A stretch of DNA of 47,041 nucleotides from DATAEY01 sp045805565 (GTDB lineage Bacteria; Actinomycetota; Thermoleophilia; Solirubrobacterales; Solirubrobacteraceae), in contig JBJMKZ010000038.1 in NCBI GenBank assembly GCA_045805565.1, positions 1 through 47,041 of the forward strand, read 5' to 3'. The notes beneath the pieces were generated by a model that worked only from the letters and a program-made list of their open reading frames with translations, was not told the origin of the DNA and searched no databases. A program made the position numbers and the translations under genes. This document shows positions 1 to 6,942 of this stretch, in pieces. The first letter of the stretch is position 1, and every line of letters starts with the position of its first letter.

Positions 1-378
1 CGCCTCGACGCTGAACTTGGAGGGGTTGAGCGCCGCCGCGGGCCCGGCCGCCGACGGCGGGACCGTGACGTCACCCGACGTTCCGTCGAAGAAGACGGCG
101 GTGTTGGGGTCGCCGCTGATCAGTCCGGGTACCCCGAGGGTGACGCCGCCTTCGTATTCGCCGGGGTGTGCGCCCTTGACGTCGCTGGCCACCGTGCCCG
201 ATGTCTCGCCCAGGCGCCAATAGCCGACGAGACTCGGCTCGGCGCGGGGCGCGTCCTGATAGTTGGCTTTCACCTCACCGGCGAGGCCCACCACGTCGAG
301 CCCGCATCCGGTGAAGGCCAGCAGCGCGACCATCACCAGGATGATGAGCGGAACGGCGAGCAGGAAGAGCTCACTCAC
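1..378 (-). CDS. LamG/concanavalin A-like envelope protein (5' part only)
   Basis: The minus-strand frame is open from a GTG at 378 to the left edge (126 codons), so the C-terminal part lies outside the window. The start is supported by AGGAGGT at 388-394, 9 nt upstream. The N-terminus is a hydrophobic segment (LFLLAVPLIILVMVALLAF) followed by TGCG, which could be a signal anchor or an imperfect lipobox. Then comes a LamG-type opening: LVGYWRLGETSGTVASD, AVFFDGTSGDVTVP and LNPSKFSVEA. This pattern (YW-LGE, F-DG, FSVEAW) is typical of the laminin-G/concanavalin A-like fold used for carbohydrate or surface binding. Inferred to be exported and envelope-bound; ligand unknown. Confidence 0.75.
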   Translation of the reverse strand, partial: MSELFLLAVPLIILVMVALLAFTGCGLDVVGLAGEVKANYQDAPRAEPSLVGYWRLGETSGTVASDVKGAHPGEYEGGVTLGVPGLISGDPNTAVFFDGTSGDVTVPPSAAGPAAALNPSKFSVEA

Positions 379-404
379 GGTGCGGGTACCTCCTCTGAGA
401 GCCA

Positions 405-424
405 GTCGGGCGTAGAAGCCCGAC
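405..424 (-). promoter_or_regulatory. leader hairpin upstream of the LamG gene
   Basis: GTCGGGC (405-411) and GCCCGAC (418-424) form a perfect 7-bp inverted repeat with a 6-nt loop. In the minus-strand transcript it lies just upstream of the AGGAGGT ribosome-binding site. It could stabilise or modulate the leader; no function is shown. Confidence 0.4.
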
Positions 425-782
425 CAAAAGACTCGTTGTGTCGGGCGGCCCGGTTGGTCGGGTTGGCGCCACCATCGCCGTGGCGCCCAAGCTGGGGCTG
501 CGCTTCGTCCCTGTAGCGGCCCCGGGGGTGCGCGTGGCCGTACACGTCGCCTCGGGGCGAGCCTACACGGGAGCGCTCGCGTTACTCAAGGCCGGGTCGT
601 CGAACGGGTAGCCTGCCGCGGCGGTGAGACAGATAGTCAACCGCGCGTTGCTCGCGATCCCGCTGGCGCTGCTTGCCCTTTTGGGAGAACTGATATGCAA
701 GTTTCGACATAATAGGCTTGTTCTGCCGCTAAACCCGCGCCCAGTTTGGGCACGAAACAATCGGTCCCAAGGACCGGAAGTA
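425..782. other. intergenic DNA without a supported gene
   Basis: I found no ORF here with a plausible start, ribosome-binding site or family resemblance on either strand. There is one A/T-rich patch around 690-718 with TATTAT on the minus strand (709-714), which could be the -10 element of the LamG gene, but I see no good -35. Part of the stretch looks like decayed coding DNA, but I cannot name a source. Confidence 0.5.
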
Positions 783-1033
783 TCCGGGTTCGGGTGCTTC
801 CCTACCCAAGAAGCCGCCAAGGCTCAACTCGGGGGTCGAGGGTTTGTCCGGGTTCGGGCGCTTCCCTATTCCCCCCAAACGTTTGAGGGGTCGCCGCGTT
901 ACGGCAAGTCCGGTTTTGCGACGCCTAGTACTACCCCCCCAAGCGTTTGAGGGGTCCCATTGCGGCCTTGTCCGGCCTGCGCCGCCTGGAACCTCCTCAA
1001 ACACTTCGAAGTAAGCGGCGCTCGGGTGCGGCG
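783..1033. repeat. degenerate tandem repeat, period about 62-64 bp
   Basis: TCCGG-headed units begin at 783, 847, 909 and 971. The head TCCGGGTTCGGG[T/C]GCTTCCC recurs at 783 and 847. CCCCCCAA[A/G]CGTTTGAGG recurs at 871 and 935, both 64 bp apart. The fourth unit keeps only the TCCGG head and a loose match to the CCTCAAAC part. AAACGTTT inside the second motif is self-complementary. No gene overlaps the array. Confidence 0.6.
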
Positions 1034-1052
1034 GCACCCGCCACCGCTCACC

Positions 1053-2516
1053 TCACACCGCCAGGGCCTCGGCGGGGTGGCGCTCGGGCTCTGGCCGCTC
1101 GCGCCAGGCCAGGGCGGTGCCGACCGCCAGCAGGGTCCAGGCGAGGGGGTCCTCCAGGAATGCGGCATAGAGGAAGGTGTGGAACACCAGGGCCGCGAAG
1201 GCGGCCGCTACCGCCGCCCGCCGGGGCGAGGCCCGCGCGCCGCGCAGGAGGCGGGCGAAGGCGGCGACCAGCAGCGCCAGGTAGAGCGCGAGGCCGACCA
1301 CCCCCTGCTCCACGGCGACGGTGATCGGGATCGTGTGCGAGGCGGTCACCGCGCGCTCGCCCGAGACCCGCTCGAACCGACGGTACTGGGGCTCGAACGC
1401 GCCGGAGCCCCAGCCGGTCAGCGGCCGGCGGGCGAACAGTCCGACGCCTCCCGCGATCAGGTTCCCCCGGCCGCTGGTGGCGCTCTCGATCGACTGCTGG
1501 CTGGAGAGCTTGAGCCGCAGCGCTCCCGGGAACGCCACCACGACGACCACCGCGATCGCCACGCCGACCGCCACCACCAGCGCGGTGCCGCGAACGCTCC
1601 AGCGCAGGGCGGCGAGCAGCGCCAGACCCACCAGCAGGGCGCCCAGGCTCGACTGCGACAGGGTCAGCACCAGGCCGGCCCACATGACGGCCAGGGCGGC
1701 GCCAGCCAGCAGCACCCGGCGACGGTCCCGCGTCCAGAGCATCCCCGCGGCCACCGCCGCCATGACCATGACCAGGAAGCGGCCGTAGATGTTGGGGTCG
1801 AAGAACAGCGAGTTGACGCGGAAGTAGCTCTGGAACTGGTTCGAGGCGATTACCTGCGGATTGAGTAGCAGGGTCCGCCGCTCGTACTCGACGAACCCGA
1901 CCGCGCAGAACACCAGCGCCAGGCCCAGCGCCACTCCGAGGCAGCTCAGGGCCAGCCGCCTCGTCCACTCCACCCGTACCAGCAGGGCGAACAGCAGCGC
2001 GAACGGCACGTAGAAGAAGACGACGTTCTCCAGGGCCTTACCGAAGTTCACGGAGTACAGCGACTGGAGCGCGTACAGCACGACCAGTCCCATCAGCAGC
2101 CACTCCAGCTTCCCGGGCGCCCGCTCCTCCTCTCCGGAACCCCCGCGCAGGCGTGGGACCACGAACGCCAGGGTGCCCGCGGCCACGACGAAGTACAGCG
2201 GCACCAGGAGGTTGGACGAGGTGCCGCCCGACTCGATCGGGACCCGGAAGGGGATCGCCACCAGGGCGGCAATGGGAAAGACCACCGGCCGGCGGTCGAT
2301 CAGCACGGCCCCGGCGGCCAAGACGCCGAGGGCGATCACCGCACCGCCGGCCGCGAGGAGCGGATGATGGCGGAACGGCTGGAACTGCGGCGCGTCCCAG
2401 ATGTGGGCGACCAGGAGGACCGGCGTCAGCACCAGGGCGCCCGTCATCGCGAGCGTGCGCACGCGCGGCGAGCGGACCAGCACCGCGGCGCCGGCCAGCA
2501 GCGCGGCCAGCACCAC
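1053..2516 (-). CDS. O-antigen ligase/polymerase-like membrane protein
   Basis: About 487 residues with roughly a dozen hydrophobic segments and one large hydrophilic region in the C-terminal half (SSQQSIESATSGRGNLIAGG, then PLTGWGSGAFE, then ASHTIPITVAVEQGVVGLALY). This layout and the G-G-F/H-x-x-x-x-E-x-G pattern fit the O-antigen ligase/Wzy family (Wzy_C domain), which joins or polymerises lipid-linked glycans outside the membrane. The frame is open to 2615. I chose GTG at 2516 because AGGAGG (2522-2527) lies 5 nt upstream; ATG at 2561 would overlap the upstream gene and has no clear ribosome-binding site, and GTG 2513 is also possible. Last gene of the minus-strand surface-polysaccharide run. 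Substrate unknown. Confidence 0.8.
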   Translation of the reverse strand: MVLAALLAGAAVLVRSPRVRTLAMTGALVLTPVLLVAHIWDAPQFQPFRHHPLLAAGGAVIALGVLAAGAVLIDRRPVVFPIAALVAIPFRVPIESGGTSSNLLVPLYFVVAAGTLAFVVPRLRGGSGEEERAPGKLEWLLMGLVVLYALQSLYSVNFGKALENVVFFYVPFALLFALLVRVEWTRRLALSCLGVALGLALVFCAVGFVEYERRTLLLNPQVIASNQFQSYFRVNSLFFDPNIYGRFLVMVMAAVAAGMLWTRDRRRVLLAGAALAVMWAGLVLTLSQSSLGALLVGLALLAALRWSVRGTALVVAVGVAIAVVVVVAFPGALRLKLSSQQSIESATSGRGNLIAGGVGLFARRPLTGWGSGAFEPQYRRFERVSGERAVTASHTIPITVAVEQGVVGLALYLALLVAAFARLLRGARASPRRAAVAAAFAALVFHTFLYAAFLEDPLAWTLLAVGTALAWRERPEPERHPAEALAV

Positions 2517-2539
2517 ACCGGCCTCCTGCCAGCCCTGGC

Positions 2540-4321
2540 CTAGTGGGACAGCAGGACCCATGTCCGTTTGGTCAAAGCCGCCACGTTGGGGTCGCGACCG
2601 AGGCGGGCTCCCCACTGCGGGAGCCCGGTTCGGATGACCAGCCCGCGCCCCAGGGCCACCGCCACGATCACCGGCGCCCCCGCGCGCGCGCCCTGCTCCT
2701 CCGCCGCCGAGATCACGCGGGCGCCGGCGCCGGGCGCCAGCGTCTCCTCGAACGCGCCGAAGCCCCGGAACAGGCCGTCGCCGCCCTTGAACAGGCCGAT
2801 GTGGTCCTGCCCGGCCAGCAGCTCCACGCCCCGGTGGGCGATGGGGGCCAGTGTCGATCCGAAGACGTCGGCCGTCGACCCCGGCGAGGGATGCGTCAGC
2901 TCGCCGCCGCTAACCTGCGCCGTCCGCCGCAGGGCGTCCGTCCCCGGCGAGAACAGGCGCCCGCCGGCCGATACGAAGCGCCGCAGCGCCGTTCCCACGT
3001 CCGCCGGGAGCCAGCGTGGGATACCGGCCAGGACCACGCCATGGTGCCCGCGCAGCAGCCGGCCTGCGGCCGGGCCGGCGAGTGCGAGGTCCGTGGTGAT
3101 GTCGTAGCGTTGCTGGGGGCGGTCGAGCAGCCGCAGAAGCGGCGCCTCGTTGGCGGCGAACCCGGGCGGAACGCCGCCGCCGGCCAACGGTCGGGACAGC
3201 CGCGCCCGCCCGTTGCGGTCCAGCGTGTCGACCAGCCCGTCGCCGTCATCGTCGACGCGGTTGCGGCCCTGCCACGAGATGACCGGAAGCACGACCAGCA
3301 CCCGGTGGCGCCCCGGGCCCTGGACCGGAACCAGCGCAGCCGCGTGATGGCCGCCGGAGGCTAGCTCCACGACATAGACGCCGGACGGCCCTCGCGGGGC
3401 ATGCAGGCGCAGCGCCGGATTGCGGCTGGCGCCGTGCGCGATCGTCCTGGCCTGGTCGAGCCGGTGAAGGCGCCAGCGATACTGCCGGCCCCGGGCGTCG
3501 ACGAACACCGTGAACAGGCGGGCCGCGGGAGTCGCGGCCTGGGGGCCCTGGGAGGCCAGGTAGCGGACGGTGACCCCGGCCCCTCCGGGCGGGTCGCCCT
3601 GGTGCGGGCGCGTGAACGGGAACGAATACGCGGAGTTGCCGACGGCGTCGGTGTCGCGGGCGACGACCACGTAGGTGCCCGGTGGCGCCGGCCGGCGGCC
3701 GATCCGCCCGTCCCAGGTTCCCTCGGCGGTGGGCGAACGGCGGGAGCGCAGTCGGGTCACCACCCGGGGACGGCCGCGGTCGGTGCGCAGGATGAACAGC
3801 CGCTCGGTTCGCAAGTCGGTTCCGGTCACCCGGAACCGCACCGGAGCGCCGCCGCGCGGCGGCGCCAGCAGCGGTCCGGCGCTTCCCCTCTGGCGCTGGA
3901 CGCGCACCAGCGGACGAGGCGGAGTCCCGTCCACCGTGATGGTGTCCAGGAGCACGACCGAGCGCCCCTGGCGGCGGAGGCTCACCCGCACCCGGTACTC
4001 GCCGTCCGGCACCACCCGCCCGCGGGTGTCGCGCCCGTTCCACAGCAGCTCGACGCGCTGGTCGGGGCGGAAGGGCCGGTCGGTGACGAGCCGGCGCACG
4101 ACGTCCCCTCCGGCATCGATGATCGTGACGGTGGCCCGGTCCGGCCGGGTGAGGCGGATGCGGATGCTGGCGCGCCGGTAGGGGACGCGCGGCGAGATGG
4201 CGCGGGTGACGGTGAGCGTGCGCACCGCGCGCGGCGCCAGCTTGAGTCGCTGGGTGACGAAGAACGCCGCGCCGGTGGCGGCCACCAGGATGGCGAAGAA
4301 CAGCTGGGCCACTCGGGTCAC
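2540..4321 (-). CDS. signal-anchored protein with FlgD-like Ig repeats and a C-terminal glutaminase/DMFase-like region
   Basis: 593 aa. Residues 5-24 form an N-terminal membrane anchor. Two FlgD-Ig-like modules follow: the first ends LLWNGRDTRGRVVPDGEYRV (about 93-112), the second has GTWDGRIGRRPAPPGTYVVV (about 201-220). A DDDGDGLVD run at about 357-365 matches a DxDxDGxxD calcium-binding loop. The rest (HGVVLAGIPRWLPADVGTAL and GGRLFSPGTDALRR) resembles the beta-subunit-like domain of N,N-dimethylformamidase, a class I glutamine-amidotransferase-like fold, but I see no catalytic triad. The GTG start at 4321 overlaps the stop of the upstream phosphatase by 4 nt. Likely extracytoplasmic; role unknown, perhaps in polysaccharide handling given its neighbours. 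Confidence 0.7.
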   Translation of the reverse strand: MTRVAQLFFAILVAATGAAFFVTQRLKLAPRAVRTLTVTRAISPRVPYRRASIRIRLTRPDRATVTIIDAGGDVVRRLVTDRPFRPDQRVELLWNGRDTRGRVVPDGEYRVRVSLRRQGRSVVLLDTITVDGTPPRPLVRVQRQRGSAGPLLAPPRGGAPVRFRVTGTDLRTERLFILRTDRGRPRVVTRLRSRRSPTAEGTWDGRIGRRPAPPGTYVVVARDTDAVGNSAYSFPFTRPHQGDPPGGAGVTVRYLASQGPQAATPAARLFTVFVDARGRQYRWRLHRLDQARTIAHGASRNPALRLHAPRGPSGVYVVELASGGHHAAALVPVQGPGRHRVLVVLPVISWQGRNRVDDDGDGLVDTLDRNGRARLSRPLAGGGVPPGFAANEAPLLRLLDRPQQRYDITTDLALAGPAAGRLLRGHHGVVLAGIPRWLPADVGTALRRFVSAGGRLFSPGTDALRRTAQVSGGELTHPSPGSTADVFGSTLAPIAHRGVELLAGQDHIGLFKGGDGLFRGFGAFEETLAPGAGARVISAAEEQGARAGAPVIVAVALGRGLVIRTGLPQWGARLGRDPNVAALTKRTWVLLSH

Positions 4322-4860
4322 ACCGCGAACAGGGCCCCGTTCGGCACGACCCAGTCGTGGAAGGCGTCCAGGCCCCGGCCGTTGAGCCGGCAGAGGACCA
4401 CCCGGATGGAGCCACCGTGGCAGACCACCAGCGCGGGCAGGCGTCCGGCCTGGCGGATGTCGGCCAGGGCGGCCCTGACCCGGGCGTCCTGCTCGCCCAG
4501 CGACTCGCCGCCCGGGAAGCGGAACGACTCACCCGCCGTCCGCCAGGCGGCGTACAGCTCGGGGTCGTCGCGCGCCACGTCGATCCAGCGCCGACCCTCG
4601 AGCTCTCCGCGGTCGGCCTCCGCCAGCCGCGGATCGACCAGGGGCTCGAGGCCGAGCCGCTCGCCGACGATCTCGGCGGTCTCGCGCGCCCGGGAGAGAT
4701 GGCTGCAGTACAGGGCCGCGATGCCGCGGGCGGTGACGCGCTCGGCCAGCTCGGCCGCCTGCGCGCGCCCGGTGTCGTTCAGGGGGGTGTCGCTGCTTCC
4801 CTGGATGCGGATCGGCTCACGGTTGTCGTCGGTCTCGCCGTGGCGGGCGAGGAGGATCAC
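4318..4860 (-). CDS. histidine phosphatase family protein
   Basis: 180 aa, the usual size for small histidine phosphatases. The catalytic RHGE motif is at the N-terminus (VILLARHGETDDNREP), followed by the conserved small-domain text SSDTPLNDTGRAQAAELAER, the CSHLSRARETAEIVGERLGL helix, and the second catalytic histidine in ALVVCHGGSIRVVLC. The GTG at 4860 overlaps the TGA of the upstream ComA gene (GTGA), with GGAGGA a few bases upstream, so the two are translationally coupled. Family members hydrolyse phosphate esters of sugars, glycerate, cobalamin intermediates and others. Coupling to ComA suggests, as inference only, that phosphosulfolactate is the substrate. Confidence 0.85.
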   Translation of the reverse strand: MILLARHGETDDNREPIRIQGSSDTPLNDTGRAQAAELAERVTARGIAALYCSHLSRARETAEIVGERLGLEPLVDPRLAEADRGELEGRRWIDVARDDPELYAAWRTAGESFRFPGGESLGEQDARVRAALADIRQAGRLPALVVCHGGSIRVVLCRLNGRGLDAFHDWVVPNGALFAV

Positions 4861-5663
4861 GTCCGGCGGTTCCTCCTTGGCGGCCCGTCGACGAAGTCCT
4901 GCTCGCCCGAGCCGGCCGGCTCGGTGCGCACCGTGTCCGATCGCAGCCCCAGCCTCAGGGTCTCCAGCGACAGAACGTCGTCGGGGGCGATGTTGCCGAG
5001 ATTGACCTCGAAGCCGAACCGGCGCAGGAACCACACCTGCTGGTCCTTGCGCGGCGCCTCGAATATCAGGCGGTGGAAGTCGATCGCGTGGGCGATCTCG
5101 TCGATGAGGCCCATCCTCACCTCGCCCGACGAGCGGTAGATCCCGGCGTTGCCGCTCTCCCGCGCCTCGGCGATGACTCGCCACGCCCCCGCCGAAAGCT
5201 CAGCCTCAATCTGCTCCACCCACCGATAGGGAGCCATGATCTTGGCGTCGTCCTTGGAGCCCACCTCCGAGAAGACGGTGAACTCGCCGGCGAGCCGCTC
5301 GATCAGCGCGAGCTTGTCCGCGTGCGGGAGCGAGATGGTGCCGTCGGAGATCTCCACGTGCCGTATCCCGTGGTCGCGCATGTACGCGACCAGGCCCTCG
5401 ACCCGCCGCTGGGCGATCGAGACCTCGGTCAGCGTCCCCCCGAGGACGACCGGGATGGAGTGCTCGCGATAGTGGGAGAGCTTCTGCTCGAGATTGCCGG
5501 TGACCAGCGCCGTCCCCCAGCCCAACTTGACGAAGTCGACGAAGTCGCCGGCGACCTCCATCAGCCCCTCCACCTCGGCGACCGAGAGACCCCGGTCGAG
5601 GACGTGGGTGATCCCCTGCTCGCGGGGCTTGGAGCTCCGTGGCGGGAGGTCGAGGAAGGGCAT
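4857..5663 (-). CDS. comA: phosphosulfolactate synthase (ComA family)
   Basis: 268 aa, close to the usual ComA length. Recognisable ComA features include the N-terminal FLDLPPRSSKPREQGITHVLDRG, DFVDFVKLGWGTALV, PVVLGGTLTEVSI, VEISDGTISLPH, FSEVGSKD and IFEAPRKDQQVWFLRRFG. The family uses a TIM-barrel fold to add sulfite to phosphoenolpyruvate, giving (2R)-phospho-3-sulfolactate, the first step of coenzyme M synthesis in methanogens. Bacterial homologues are often of unproven role. The gene sits between a LytR_C protein and a coupled histidine phosphatase, and no comB, comC or comDE homologue is in the window. Whether the product is sulfolactate or another PEP adduct is not shown by sequence. 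Confidence 0.85.
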   Translation of the reverse strand: MPFLDLPPRSSKPREQGITHVLDRGLSVAEVEGLMEVAGDFVDFVKLGWGTALVTGNLEQKLSHYREHSIPVVLGGTLTEVSIAQRRVEGLVAYMRDHGIRHVEISDGTISLPHADKLALIERLAGEFTVFSEVGSKDDAKIMAPYRWVEQIEAELSAGAWRVIAEARESGNAGIYRSSGEVRMGLIDEIAHAIDFHRLIFEAPRKDQQVWFLRRFGFEVNLGNIAPDDVLSLETLRLGLRSDTVRTEPAGSGEQDFVDGPPRRNRRT

Positions 5664-5683
5664 GTGGGCGCCGTGCCGGGGCG

Positions 5684-6931
5684 CTAGCGCATCCGGTCCG
5701 TGCCCACTGTCACCACGACGCCGGCCTGGGGGCCGGCGATCGCCTGGGTGCCCGCGTCGATCGGCACGACCTGGCGCACCTTGAGGATCGATCCGACCTC
5801 CCGCGCGGCCCGCTGGTAGCCCGGCGCGTAGTCGACCGTCGTACTGGCGCGCTGCTGATCGGCCGCGTTGGTCACCGAGCCGCGTCTGAATCCGCCGCGC
5901 TCGAGCTCGTTGGCGACCTTCGACGCCAGGCCGGGCACCGTGGTCCCGTTGAGCACCGCGACCGTCGTGCGGCCGCGAACCACCGGTCCGCCGGGGGGCG
6001 CCGCGGCGCTGGGGACGCCGGCCGAGGCACCCTTGCCGGCGGGCTGCGCTCCCCCGCCGCCGGTGTCCGAGATAACCACCACCGCCAGGCCGACCGCCGC
6101 CACCACGGCGATCCCCGCCGCCACCGCCAGGGCGCGCCGCCGGCCGCCGCGCCGCCCGCCGCGATCGAGCCCTGACGGCTCGTCCGCCGCCCGCCGGACG
6201 GTGTAGGTCGCGTCGTTGGTGGGCGTGCGCGGCAACGTCGTGGTGCGGCGCGTGGTGCGAAGCGGGGCAGCCGTCGCCCCGGGGCGGGCCGCTGCTCGCA
6301 CGCCCGCAGCGTGGGACGACTCGTCCCGGTGGTCGTCCGCCGCACCCCCCGCGTCGGCCTCGGGCGGCGCAGCGGCAGAGCCGCCGGGGCCCGGCTCGCT
6401 GGATCGGGCGGTCGAGACCTCGTCGACGGACCTCCCGGCCCCCGCCACCGTGGCGCCGGCCGGCGCCCGCTGCGCGACGGCACGGTCACCGGCGTCGGGG
6501 GCCGGCGGCGGCGCGGCGGCCGAAGCCCCCGGGCCCGGCGGGGGCGATCCGGGCGGCTGGCGGGGCTGTCCCGGCTGGACTGCCTGGGCGCCCGTCGTAG
6601 CCGGCGAGGCCCGCGGCGGCTGGCCGCGGCCGGTCGCCGGGGGAGCGCTCCCAGCCGCCCGGGCGGCCGCGGTCCCCGGCCGCCCGGGCCTGGGCTGTCC
6701 GGTCACGCGCCGGCCCGACGCCGCGTGGGACGCCTGCTCGGCCACCCGCTCCTGAAGCTCCTGGGCGCGCTCGGGGGCCCGCCCCGCCCACTCGCGCAGC
6801 CTGCGCACCTCGCGCGCCTGACCGAAATAGAGCAGGGCGAGCACGGCGAGGCCCGGGATGGCGGCGAAGCCGGCGTAGGCGCCGATCTTCTCGATCGTGC
6901 CGGCCAGCGAGACGGCGAAGACGGGATCCAT
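5684..6931 (-). CDS. LytR C-terminal domain (LytR_C) membrane protein
   Basis: 415 aa. An N-terminal membrane segment (about 17-36: YAGFAAIPGLAVLALLYFG) is followed by a charged helix (REVRRLREWAGRAPERAQEL). Then come about 200 residues of Ala/Pro/Gly-rich low complexity, a second membrane segment (ALAVAAGIAVVAAVGLAVVV) and a C-terminal LytR_C domain beginning TTVAVLNGTTVPGLASKVAN and ending VVVTVGTDRM. LytR_C is often found beside or fused to LCP transferases that attach glycans to peptidoglycan; no LCP catalytic domain is present here. If both membrane segments cross, the low-complexity part and the LytR_C domain lie on opposite faces. Neighbours suggest an envelope-glycan role. Confidence 0.8.
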   Translation of the reverse strand: MDPVFAVSLAGTIEKIGAYAGFAAIPGLAVLALLYFGQAREVRRLREWAGRAPERAQELQERVAEQASHAASGRRVTGQPRPGRPGTAAARAAGSAPPATGRGQPPRASPATTGAQAVQPGQPRQPPGSPPPGPGASAAAPPPAPDAGDRAVAQRAPAGATVAGAGRSVDEVSTARSSEPGPGGSAAAPPEADAGGAADDHRDESSHAAGVRAAARPGATAAPLRTTRRTTTLPRTPTNDATYTVRRAADEPSGLDRGGRRGGRRRALAVAAGIAVVAAVGLAVVVISDTGGGGAQPAGKGASAGVPSAAAPPGGPVVRGRTTVAVLNGTTVPGLASKVANELERGGFRRGSVTNAADQQRASTTVDYAPGYQRAAREVGSILKVRQVVPIDAGTQAIAGPQAGVVVTVGTDRMR

Positions 6932-6942
6932 CGGTTTGCAGT

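Noticed and set aside
783..1033. CRISPR array
   Set aside because: Repeats are few, degenerate and 62-64 bp apart with related rather than unique spacers, and there are no cas genes.
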